Program-made: the position numbers and the translations under genes
Shown: piece after piece, positions 33,338 to 41,794 of the stretch
Layout: the number at the start of each line of letters is the position of its first letter
Numbering within the stretch: position 1 is the stretch's first letter
NCBI RefSeq assembly: GCF_003286915.1
Contig: NZ_QMFY01000008.1
Location: 186,001-250,000 of the forward strand
DNA from: Pseudochryseolinea flava
GTDB lineage: Bacteria > Bacteroidota > Bacteroidia > Cytophagales > Cyclobacteriaceae
DNA length: 64,000 nucleotides
Direction of reading: 5' to 3'
The notes under the pieces: model-generated
Seen by the model: only the letters and a program-made list of their open reading frames with translations
Databases searched by the model: none
What the model was told of the DNA's origin: nothing

Positions 33338-34407
33338 AAGCATACATTAAAGGCATCGGAAATATTTCGCCACAACAAACTTGGGGATATAATAATTTCC
33401 TAGATCCACCACTTGAATATCATCGTAATGATTTGATGGCCGTGGAGCCGGACTATTCGCAATGGATCAATCCACAGCAACTTCGACGCATGAGCCGCGT
33501 GATCAAGATGGGCGTAACGTCGGCACTCATGGCCCTTAAAGATGCTGAGTTAGAAAAGCCAGATGCAATCATTACAGGAACGGGTTATGGATGCGTTCAA
33601 GATACAACGTCGTTTCTAACGAAGATTACCGACTTCAATGAGCAAGCGTTAAATCCAACACCGTTCATTCAGTCGACACACAATACGATTGGGTCGCAGA
33701 TAGCCTTGCTATTACAATGTCACGGGTACAATCAAACTTATGTTCATGGTGCGTTTTCTTTCGAGCACGCACTATTGGATGCATTGATGTCGCTGCAAGA
33801 GAATTCCGCGCAATCCATTCTTGTTGGCGGTGTGGATGAGTTGACGCAAATTAGTCATGCAATTCATACGCGATTTGATAAGTATCGTCGTGAAGTAAAA
33901 AGCACCCTCACATTATTCGATGCTGCGGAAGCAGGAACCGTTGCCGGTGAGGGCGCAGCGTACTTTGTTTTATCTGGAAAAGACGACACGCAAACGAAAG
34001 CGTGTATCCATGCCGTTGATACACTGTTTCAACCTGTTCAAGAAACATTACTCGCGTGGATAGAGTCTTTTGTCAGAGATCGGATCAATATTCCCTTCGA
34101 AGATATAGACCTGGTACTGCTTGGAAAAAGCGGCGATGAAAAAGCAGATAAACAAATCGATCTCATGGCAAAGACATATTTTCCAGGAGCATCTTTAGGT
34201 GTGTACAAACATCTTTGCGGCGAGCACAGTGTGTCTTCATCCTTTGCCCTAGCGCTGGCCACAGAGATTTTGTTGAGTCAACATATTCCGGAGCCGGTTA
34301 TTCACAAGGCGGTGTCGCGACCAATTAGAAATGTATTGATTTATAACCCTTACTTTTATCAACATCACTCACTCATATTTCTAACAGAATGCCACGACAT
34401 AAAGTAG
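33334..34407 (+). CDS. Ketosynthase homologue without catalytic residues (chain-length-factor-like)
   Basis: A 357-residue thiolase-fold protein. Aligned by eye with KS 3, the nucleophile position is Phe141 (HGAFSFEHALLD), the first His region reads LLGKSGDEKAD and the second KHLCGEHSVSSS, so all three catalytic residues are lost while FDAAEAGTVAGEGAAYFVL and ITGTGYGCVQDTTSFL are kept. By analogy with ApeC and other chain-length factors it should form a heterodimer with KS 3 and set chain length. Start by ATGA overlap with KS 3. Confidence 0.85.
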   Translation: MKAYIKGIGNISPQQTWGYNNFLDPPLEYHRNDLMAVEPDYSQWINPQQLRRMSRVIKMGVTSALMALKDAELEKPDAIITGTGYGCVQDTTSFLTKITDFNEQALNPTPFIQSTHNTIGSQIALLLQCHGYNQTYVHGAFSFEHALLDALMSLQENSAQSILVGGVDELTQISHAIHTRFDKYRREVKSTLTLFDAAEAGTVAGEGAAYFVLSGKDDTQTKACIHAVDTLFQPVQETLLAWIESFVRDRINIPFEDIDLVLLGKSGDEKADKQIDLMAKTYFPGASLGVYKHLCGEHSVSSSFALALATEILLSQHIPEPVIHKAVSRPIRNVLIYNPYFYQHHSLIFLTECHDIK

Positions 34408-35159
34408 TTGACCTTCTGTTTTTAGTGGTCCTTGGTATGATGATGATCGCGGAAATGATCACAGACATTCCTTGGATATGGTACGCAGTGCTTGTAGCGT
34501 TTTATATAGCGTTATGTTCTTTCGGAGCGTTTATTTTATCCATGCAATTTTTTACACGCGTACGATGGAAGGGTGATGTAGACTCAAATGCTATCGCGAT
34601 AACCTTCGATGATGGTCCGGTAGACCGTACTGCAGGTATTTTAAAGATTCTGGGTGAACACCAGGTGCCGGCTACATTCTTTTGTATTGGGTCACGAATA
34701 GAAGGGAATGAAGCGCTACTACTTCAAATCAATAATGCGGGACATCTAATCGGTAATCATAGTTTTTATCATGGTAAGACCTTTGACTTGATGTCCGCAC
34801 AAAGTGTGATCAATGAGTTGACCAATACGGATCGAAAGATCGAGTCGGTAATCGGTAAGCGGCCGCGCTATTTTCGTCCCCCTTATGGGGTCACCAATCC
34901 CATGATCGGAAAAGCAGTCGAAGAACTTGGCCACACCGTAGTTGGGTGGAACGTTCGATCGTTTGATACAATCACGAAAGATCCGGCAAGATTATTGAAA
35001 CGCGTCACCAAGGATTTGAAGGGCGGTGATGTCGTGTTGTTTCATGATTACTGCGAATCCACCCAGCAAATCCTAGGCGAGTTTATTACGATGGCACATC
35101 AAAAAGGCCTGCGTATTATCTCCCTCGACGCATTATTAAATGAAAAAGCTTATCGGTAA
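34389..35159 (+). CDS. NodB-type polysaccharide deacetylase, membrane anchored
   Basis: A 256-residue protein: two N-terminal helices (about 7-23 and 28-50) then a NodB domain. Seen: the metal-site TFDDGP (72-77), His124/His128 in HSFYH, RPPYG (163-167) and GGDVVLFHD. All motifs of an active metal-dependent deacetylase are intact. Removing acetyl groups from a glycan or lipid-linked sugar on the outer face of the inner membrane is expected; a link to a glycan carrier of the pigment is inference. It overlaps KS 4 by 19 bp. Confidence 0.9.
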   Translation: MPRHKVVDLLFLVVLGMMMIAEMITDIPWIWYAVLVAFYIALCSFGAFILSMQFFTRVRWKGDVDSNAIAITFDDGPVDRTAGILKILGEHQVPATFFCIGSRIEGNEALLLQINNAGHLIGNHSFYHGKTFDLMSAQSVINELTNTDRKIESVIGKRPRYFRPPYGVTNPMIGKAVEELGHTVVGWNVRSFDTITKDPARLLKRVTKDLKGGDVVLFHDYCESTQQILGEFITMAHQKGLRIISLDALLNEKAYR

Positions 35160-35168
35160 ATTTACCGG

Positions 35169-35834
35169 ATGAAACGCCTGAAAGCCTCCAAAATTTCCGT
35201 TGCCTTGCTGTGGTTGTTCTGTTGGTCGTTCTACTCCACAGACGCACAAGCATTCGAAGACTATCCGGGGTTTTCGCCGCTTTCGAACATCGTGCAATTT
35301 AAAGCTCAATTTAAAGAGGCATCTGCGAAAATTCAGTCAGTAAAAAGTGAGTTCATCCAAGAAAAGACACTTTTTGCACTCACGGAAAATATTACCTCAC
35401 AAGGGAAGTTTTGGTTCAAACGCACCAATAAAGTCCGCCTTGATTATACCACGCCGTTTACTTATAGAATGATTATTAATGGCGATAAAGTTCTGGTGAA
35501 GGATGACCACAAAGAGAATCGTATTAACGTGCGCTCGAACAAGCTTTTTCAACAGATCAACAAGATCATGCTTGATTGCATTCAAGGAACAATTTTGGAT
35601 AGCAAAGATTTTACAAGCCGTGTTTTCGAAAACGAAAAGGGATACTTGCTTGAACTCAGTCCTGTTAACAAGAGCTTAAAAGATTTCTTCCGCAATATTG
35701 TACTGGTGATCGAAAAAAAGGATTACTCGGTACGTTCGATGTCTTTGAATGAACCATCAGGCGATAAGACTGTTATTACATTCACGAACAAATCTTTAAA
35801 CACACAGCTTCAGGATGAAATTTTTACTTTTTAG
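35169..35834 (+). CDS. LolA-family outer-membrane lipoprotein carrier
   Basis: A 221-residue periplasmic protein: long signal peptide (to about residue 28, STDAQA), then a LolA-like half-barrel: KIQSVKSEFIQEKTLFALTENITSQGKFWFKRTNKVRLDYTTP and INGDKVLVKDD. LolA copies within aryl-polyene clusters are thought to move the lipid-like product across the periplasm instead of ordinary lipoproteins. It overlaps the next lipoprotein gene by 20 bp. Confidence 0.9.
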   Translation: MKRLKASKISVALLWLFCWSFYSTDAQAFEDYPGFSPLSNIVQFKAQFKEASAKIQSVKSEFIQEKTLFALTENITSQGKFWFKRTNKVRLDYTTPFTYRMIINGDKVLVKDDHKENRINVRSNKLFQQINKIMLDCIQGTILDSKDFTSRVFENEKGYLLELSPVNKSLKDFFRNIVLVIEKKDYSVRSMSLNEPSGDKTVITFTNKSLNTQLQDEIFTF

Positions 35835-36441
35835 TACGAGTATCCTGGCCTTGTCGTGTGCCGCGCCTTATAAAGCCTTAAAGTCCGTTCCTGTAGATCA
35901 AACATGTGTTGATAAATTTAGACCGCAAGGAATTGCCACATCGTGGTACAGCGCTGGCGTTGATGTGGTTGGCAAACATTTAAGTGGCCTGCTCTTGATC
36001 AAGCAAATGCCCGACGAATCGCAGCGTGTGGTATTTACGAGCGAGACTGGCGTTACGTTTTTTGATTTTGAATTTAAAGCAGGAACATTCCAAGTGAAGC
36101 AGGCAATTCCACAGCTGCGAAGAAAAGTGGTCATCAATACGCTGAGAAAAGATTTCGAAACTTTATTAGCGATACCGTTTCAGCAACAGACGATTGATGC
36201 TTCGGTGTTGGGAGATGAAAGCTTTTATGGCGTAACCACAATTGGAGAAGAAAGAGCTTTTTTCGTAACGGACGATGCGTGCTCAGTATTGAAGCGCGTG
36301 GAGGTTGGATCAAAGAAACCATTGTTCTCGATCGTTAGTTCTGGCGCCAGTCCACGTGAGCCGGAAACAATCGCCATCCAACATCATACGTTCAACATGG
36401 TTATTAATCTAAAAAAAATAACACGGCATGTTACGGAATAA
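35815..36441 (+). CDS. Lipoprotein of the pigment operon, unknown function
   Basis: A 208-residue lipoprotein with a short signal peptide and lipobox (ILALSC, Cys15). The rest is beta-rich with VVGKHLSGLLLIKQMPDESQRVVFTSETGVTFFDFEF. It may correspond in position to the DUF3261-type lipoprotein of proteobacterial aryl-polyene clusters, also beside LolA, but the sequence cannot be matched by eye. Together with LolA it could be the outer-membrane acceptor. It overlaps both neighbours (20 and 14 bp). Confidence 0.78.
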   Translation: MKFLLFSTSILALSCAAPYKALKSVPVDQTCVDKFRPQGIATSWYSAGVDVVGKHLSGLLLIKQMPDESQRVVFTSETGVTFFDFEFKAGTFQVKQAIPQLRRKVVINTLRKDFETLLAIPFQQQTIDASVLGDESFYGVTTIGEERAFFVTDDACSVLKRVEVGSKKPLFSIVSSGASPREPETIAIQHHTFNMVINLKKITRHVTE

Positions 36442-36790
36442 ATTTTACGACGCAGTGCCGGTGATGAAAGATGGTGAGATCACGGCGACAGTTACTTTTC
36501 AAAAAGACCATCCTGTTTTTGCTGGCCATTTTCCCGGTAACCCTGTAGTCCCCGGCGTATGTATGATTCAGATCGTTCGTGAATTGCTAGAAGATAGCTT
36601 GAATATGCAACTACAATTACGTACGGGTGATAATATCAAATTCCTGAATGTTATTAATCCCATTGATACACCTGCGGTAGTTGCCAGTATCCATACCGTT
36701 GTAACGGATGATGGGGTAGAAGTGCAAGCGACATTCTCTCAGGCGACAGTCTCTTATTTTAAATTCAAAGGCTCCTTTGTAAAACTATAG
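36428..36790 (+). CDS. ApeI/FabZ-like hot-dog protein with altered catalytic Glu
   Basis: A 120-residue protein with the FabZ signature HPVFAGHFPGNPVVPGV. His34 is present, but the residue that aligns with the catalytic Glu of FabZ is Gln48 (GVCMIQIV). Similar changes occur in the ApeI group, so this may be a dedicated partner of the other dehydratase or work on special substrates. Expected role: dehydration or recognition of 3-hydroxyacyl-ACP. It overlaps the lipoprotein gene by 14 bp and precedes the glycosyltransferase by one base. Confidence 0.85.
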   Translation: MLRNKFYDAVPVMKDGEITATVTFQKDHPVFAGHFPGNPVVPGVCMIQIVRELLEDSLNMQLQLRTGDNIKFLNVINPIDTPAVVASIHTVVTDDGVEVQATFSQATVSYFKFKGSFVKL

Positions 36791-36791
36791 C

Positions 36792-37958
36792 ATGAATTAC
36801 AAAGAACTATTTCTGCAGAAAAAGATTTGCGTGTTGATTCCAACCTACAATAACGCGCAGACACTCGAACGTGTTTTGCAGGAAGTTCTTCATTATACCC
36901 ATCAAGTAATTGTCGTGAATGATGGATCGACAGATGGTACATCACAAATTCTTGCGCGGTATAAGCAAGTAAAAGTCGTAGGCTACGACAAGAATGTTGG
37001 GAAAGGATTTGCGCTTCGTAAGGGATTAAAAGCTGCATTCGATGAAGGTTATCACTACGCCATTAGCATAGATTCCGATGGTCAACATTATGCCGATGAC
37101 CTACCACAGTTTGTTAACAAGTTAAAAACGCATCCTGAAGCAATCATCATCGGCGCGCGCAATATGGATCAGGCAAGCGTTCCCGGTAAAAGTAGTTTCG
37201 GAAATAAGTTTTCAAACTTTTGGTTCAAGTTTGAAACAGGTATTGTTATGAGCGATACGCAAAGCGGGTATCGGCTGTATCCTGTGGTGCTATTGAATGA
37301 TATTACATTCTTAACGCGCAAGTACGAATTTGAAATTGAAGTCATCGTGCGTGCTGCATGGAAGGGTATTGCAGTGACGGAAGTGCCAGTGAAAGTGTTT
37401 TACCCTGAAAAGGAGAAGCGGATAACACATTTTCGTCCATTTAAGGATTTTTCACGCATCAGTGTTTTGAATACGGTGCTCGTGACCATAGCACTATTGT
37501 ATATTAAGCCGCGCGATTTTGTGCGTAGCTTCAGAGGCAAAAGTTTTTGGTCGACGGTCAAGCTTATACTTTTTGATCCGTCCGAATCTGCCGAGCGCAA
37601 GGCCATTTCGGTGGCGTTTGGAATCTTTATGGGCATCGTTCCGATTTGGGGTTTCCAATTGTTGGTAGCAATACCAACGGCGATAGCATTGCGCTTCAAT
37701 AAAGCGCTGGTCATCCTTGCAGCCAACATCAGTATTCCGCCGATGATTCCATTGATTTTGTTTTTGAGTCATCTCACAGGCGCGCTGTGGATGGGTGAGG
37801 ATGCTGTGGAAATTTCCTTCAATCACGAACTTTCATTGGAATTATTTCGCGATAGCTTTTTTCAATATGTGATTGGTGCAGTAACACTCGCCGTCGCTGC
37901 AGGCGTGCTGTTTGGTATAGTCACGTATGGCCTCCTCAAAATTTTTCAAAAACGGTAA
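36792..37958 (+). CDS. GT2 glycosyltransferase with C-terminal DUF2062
   Basis: A 388-residue inner-membrane protein. Seen: GT-A fold GT2 domain (about 10-235) with LIPTYNNAQTL, VVNDGSTDGT (41-50) and the metal site in SIDSDGQH (92-99), then a membrane part with a DUF2062 domain (about 265-385: AISVAFGIFMGIVPIWGFQLLVAIPTAIALRFN). It resembles dolichol-phosphate-sugar synthase-like enzymes that load a polyprenyl carrier. The same GT2-DUF2062 type occurs in aryl-polyene clusters. Its stop overlaps the next start (TAATG). Confidence 0.9.
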   Translation: MNYKELFLQKKICVLIPTYNNAQTLERVLQEVLHYTHQVIVVNDGSTDGTSQILARYKQVKVVGYDKNVGKGFALRKGLKAAFDEGYHYAISIDSDGQHYADDLPQFVNKLKTHPEAIIIGARNMDQASVPGKSSFGNKFSNFWFKFETGIVMSDTQSGYRLYPVVLLNDITFLTRKYEFEIEVIVRAAWKGIAVTEVPVKVFYPEKEKRITHFRPFKDFSRISVLNTVLVTIALLYIKPRDFVRSFRGKSFWSTVKLILFDPSESAERKAISVAFGIFMGIVPIWGFQLLVAIPTAIALRFNKALVILAANISIPPMIPLILFLSHLTGALWMGEDAVEISFNHELSLELFRDSFFQYVIGAVTLAVAAGVLFGIVTYGLLKIFQKR

Positions 37959-40900
37959 TGGAAGCGCTATTCGTAAGGCTATATCGTTTCTTCAAGCATC
38001 GTCACCGAATTTTCTGGGCGATATTTATTTCGGTGTTTGCACTGTTTGGGGTGTTGGCATCGCGAATAGAATTTGAAGAAGACATCACACACTTTTTTCC
38101 CGACGACAAACGCGTTGAGAAACTGAACTACATTTTTCAGCATTCTTCAATGGCAGAACGCGTTGTTGTAATGGTCTCCATCGCAGATAGTAGTCAGAGA
38201 GCAAATGCTGACAGTCTTGTCTCGGCGACGCAACGCCTTGTCGCGGATTTAGACACGACATTGGCAATTTATCATCCAACAATCACGGCGCAAGTTGATG
38301 ATCAAAAAATCTTGGCGATATTCGATGTCATTCAGAACAATCTACCTGTCTTCCTGACGAAAGATGACTACGCAATACTCGATTCTATGACCTCGCCTGC
38401 AGGTAGTCGACAGGCATTGCGCAGCACGTATAAGCAATTGATCTCTCCCTCGGGGGTTGCGCTTAAAAGGATGCTTGTCGAGGATCCGATGGGTTTTTCT
38501 TTTTTAGTCTTGAAGAAGCTCAGTCAACTTCAATACGACGAAAATTTTGAGTTGTATGACAGCTACATTGTTACACGCGATCATCGTCATCTAATTTTTT
38601 TCATCCAGCCACAGGCAAAGGCGAACGATACGGGTAAGAATGCTCATCTCGTGGATGACCTGCGTGTTTGTTTAAAGCGGAGCAATACAAATAGTAGCGC
38701 TACACTGGCGTCGGCGTTTGGCGCTACCGTTGTAGCCGTAGATAACGCCGAGCAAATTCGTTTCGATACGCAACTTACGCTCTCTATTTTGATCGTGCTG
38801 ATCGCGGGATTTATTTTGTGGTTCTTCCGTCGTAAGCGCGTGATGCTTTTGATTATGGTACCCGTAATATTTGGTGCGCTGTTTTCATTGGCGTGTATCT
38901 ATCTCATGAAAGGTATTGTTTCCACGCTAGCGCTTGCTGCAGGATCGATCATATTAGGCATAGCAATTAATTATGCGCTGCATTTTTTGGTTCACCTTCG
39001 ACATCATCCCGACAAGGAACAAGTAATCAAGGACCTTGTGCGACCGATGTTGCTAGGAAGTACAACGACGGTTCTGGCATTTTTTAGTCTTCAGTTCACC
39101 AATGCAACAATCCTTCGCGATGTTGGTTTGTTTGCTGGCTTTAGCTTGATTGGCGCAGCGTTATGTTCGCTGATCTTTCTACCGCACCTCATTTCCGTTG
39201 CGGCCTATCGCGAGAATATTATTGAACGCGCTTTCTCGCGCATCGGATCACCGCATAAAGTATGGATTGTGATCATCGCGATTGTTACGCCCGTGCTGTT
39301 GTATTTCGCTTCGGATGTAAAGTTTTTGAAGGATATGTCGGCGCTGAATTTTATGCAGCAAGACACCAAAGATGCGCAGGCCAGACTTGAAACGATTAAC
39401 CCTGCATCGATGAACACGGTGTATGTTTCGGCTGAAGGCAAAAACTTGCAAGAAGCTTTACGGCGACACGAACAAGCCGTGCCGACACTTGATAGCTTGA
39501 AAGCGGCCGGTTTAATAAAACGATATCATGCAGTATCGTCTTTTTTGCTGTCGGATTCGCTGCAAGCACAACGCATTCAACAATGGAACAAGTATTGGAG
39601 CGCCGAGAAAAAATCAATGCTTCTCGCAAACACTGCTGATGAGGGAAGGAAACTTAAATTCAACGATGCTATTTTAAGCAAGATTGATACGATCGTCAAT
39701 AAGCAGTACAGTGAGCTCGATAAACCCGCCTTTGCTTTGTTGCAGCAAACTTTCTTTCAAGATAATATCATTGATAATCCCGGTCGGGCTTTAGTTGTTT
39801 CATTGGTGAATGTTCCGCAAGCACGAAATAAGGAATTGATAGACGTGATGCAGCACACACCTGCGCATGGTGCAGATCGACAAATGCTTACTAATTTGTT
39901 TGTTGAATTCGTTCATGATGATTTTAACTTTATTGTTTTTTTTACTTCGATATTAGTATTTGTCGTATTGCTAATTTCAACAGGTAGAATCGAAATTACG
40001 TTGATCACATTTTTGCCGATGTTGGTTACTTGGATTTGGATATTGGGCATCATGGCATTGGTCGGTATTGAATTCAACATCATCAACGTGATGATATCGA
40101 CTTTTATTTTTGGTCTCGGTGATGACTACAGCATTTTCGTCATGGACGGACTGCAACAAGAATACAAGACCGGGAAGAAGACCATGTCTTCCGTACGGAC
40201 ATCTATTTTTCTGTCAGCGGTTACGACGATATGTGGTTTGGGCGTGCTCATCTTTGCAAAACATCCTGCCTTATGGTCAATCGCGGTAATTGCCATCATT
40301 GGGATCGTATGTGTGTTCTTGATGTCGCAGACGTTAGAGCCGTTTATATTTCATTGGCTCATTACGAAAAGAACAAAACGTGGACTTCCGCCAATGACTT
40401 TTGTTGGTGTTGTGTTTACGATCATTACCTACGGAATTTTTGTGATGGGATCATTTGCACTCACGATCATAGGCGTAATCTTGAAAGTCATTCCGTTCGG
40501 AGGGCCGAAGAAGCAATTGATGTATCATCGCTTGATTAGCTTCTGCAATTGGTTAATTCTCACTGTATCGTTGAATAAGGTAACCGTTACGGAACGAAAC
40601 GACAAAATGTTTGAGCAACCATCGATCATCATTGCGAATCATAGTTCCTTCTTGGATATTCTGATCACGACGATGTTACATCCAAAGTTGATTTTACTAA
40701 CCAATAAATGGGTTTACAATTCTCCCATATTTGGCGGTGTGGTTCGGATGGCTGGATATTATGAAGTAACAGAAGGTGCGGAAGAGAGCATTGATCACTT
40801 GCGTAAAAAAGTGGGTGAAGGATTTTCTATCGTCGTATTTCCAGAAGGTACCCGTTCGGAGAACGGAAAGCTCAATCGGTTTCACAAAGGTGCGTTCTTC

Positions 40901-41794
40901 TTGGCTGAAAAATTGGATTTGCCGATAAGGCCATTGCTGATTCACGGCGCGAATACATCGATACCAAAGTCAACCATCTACGTGTTCCCGACAGATATCA
41001 CATTAAAATTTTTGCCGTTAGTTGCAACCTCCGATATGCATTATGGAGTGACGTATTCTGAACGAACCAAATCGATTAGTAAGCATTTCAAATCATCCTA
41101 TCAAGAATTCAAGGCATCGAAAGAAACGCCGCGATGGTTCTATCGAAAACTGATCAGCAACTACCTCTACAAAGGTCCAGTGTTGGAATGGTATGCGCGG
41201 ATAAAAGTGAAGCTTGAAGATAACTATGCATTCTTCGACGAGCTTGTTCCAAAGAAAGGGACGGTGCTCGATCTTGGTTGTGGCTACGGATTTTTGTCCT
41301 ACATGTTGCAATTCCGATCGGAGGAGCGAATAATCACGGGTGTCGACTACGATGACGACAAGATTTCTGTGGCGCAGAACGGTTTTGCAAAGGGCGCTAC
41401 GTTAAACTTCTTCTGCGCGGATGTTACGGAATATCCGTTGTCGAATTATGATGTGATATTCGTCAATGACGTTTTGCACTATTTGCATCGCGAGGCGCAA
41501 TTTGATTTCCTAGAACGCTGTGTTGCTGCGTTAAACCCAGGAGGTAAGATTGTGGTGAGAGATGGGAATGCCGATTTGCAGGAACGTCATCAAGGAACGA
41601 AGCTTTCAGAGTTGTTCTCAGTAAGTTTGTTGGGGTTCAACAAATCAACACAAGCGTTAACGTTCATTTCCGGAAAGGAAGTCACCGCATTTGCTTCGGC
41701 GCGGGGATGGAAGCTTGAGGTATTTGATCAAACTAAGTTAACTTCAAATATTATTTTTGTCATTTCAAAAGACGCTGGACATGGAACCGTATGA
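37958..41794 (+). CDS. MMPL/RND exporter fused to PlsC acyltransferase and methyltransferase
   Basis: A 1278-residue fusion. Part 1 (about 1-850) is an MMPL/RND-type exporter with an N-terminal helix, a large periplasmic loop, a helix cluster near 270-430, a second loop and a second cluster near 645-840. Part 2 (about 885-1075) is a PlsC-type acyltransferase with NHSSFLD (894-900) and FPEGTR (961-966). Part 3 (about 1085-1278) is a SAM methyltransferase with VLDLGCGYG (1103-1111). No stop or frameshift breaks the frame. The exporter probably moves the pigment, the two enzymes act at the cytoplasmic face. Aryl-polyene loci usually have these as separate genes. Confidence 0.92.
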   Translation: MEALFVRLYRFFKHRHRIFWAIFISVFALFGVLASRIEFEEDITHFFPDDKRVEKLNYIFQHSSMAERVVVMVSIADSSQRANADSLVSATQRLVADLDTTLAIYHPTITAQVDDQKILAIFDVIQNNLPVFLTKDDYAILDSMTSPAGSRQALRSTYKQLISPSGVALKRMLVEDPMGFSFLVLKKLSQLQYDENFELYDSYIVTRDHRHLIFFIQPQAKANDTGKNAHLVDDLRVCLKRSNTNSSATLASAFGATVVAVDNAEQIRFDTQLTLSILIVLIAGFILWFFRRKRVMLLIMVPVIFGALFSLACIYLMKGIVSTLALAAGSIILGIAINYALHFLVHLRHHPDKEQVIKDLVRPMLLGSTTTVLAFFSLQFTNATILRDVGLFAGFSLIGAALCSLIFLPHLISVAAYRENIIERAFSRIGSPHKVWIVIIAIVTPVLLYFASDVKFLKDMSALNFMQQDTKDAQARLETINPASMNTVYVSAEGKNLQEALRRHEQAVPTLDSLKAAGLIKRYHAVSSFLLSDSLQAQRIQQWNKYWSAEKKSMLLANTADEGRKLKFNDAILSKIDTIVNKQYSELDKPAFALLQQTFFQDNIIDNPGRALVVSLVNVPQARNKELIDVMQHTPAHGADRQMLTNLFVEFVHDDFNFIVFFTSILVFVVLLISTGRIEITLITFLPMLVTWIWILGIMALVGIEFNIINVMISTFIFGLGDDYSIFVMDGLQQEYKTGKKTMSSVRTSIFLSAVTTICGLGVLIFAKHPALWSIAVIAIIGIVCVFLMSQTLEPFIFHWLITKRTKRGLPPMTFVGVVFTIITYGIFVMGSFALTIIGVILKVIPFGGPKKQLMYHRLISFCNWLILTVSLNKVTVTERNDKMFEQPSIIIANHSSFLDILITTMLHPKLILLTNKWVYNSPIFGGVVRMAGYYEVTEGAEESIDHLRKKVGEGFSIVVFPEGTRSENGKLNRFHKGAFFLAEKLDLPIRPLLIHGANTSIPKSTIYVFPTDITLKFLPLVATSDMHYGVTYSERTKSISKHFKSSYQEFKASKETPRWFYRKLISNYLYKGPVLEWYARIKVKLEDNYAFFDELVPKKGTVLDLGCGYGFLSYMLQFRSEERIITGVDYDDDKISVAQNGFAKGATLNFFCADVTEYPLSNYDVIFVNDVLHYLHREAQFDFLERCVAALNPGGKIVVRDGNADLQERHQGTKLSELFSVSLLGFNKSTQALTFISGKEVTAFASARGWKLEVFDQTKLTSNIIFVISKDAGHGTV

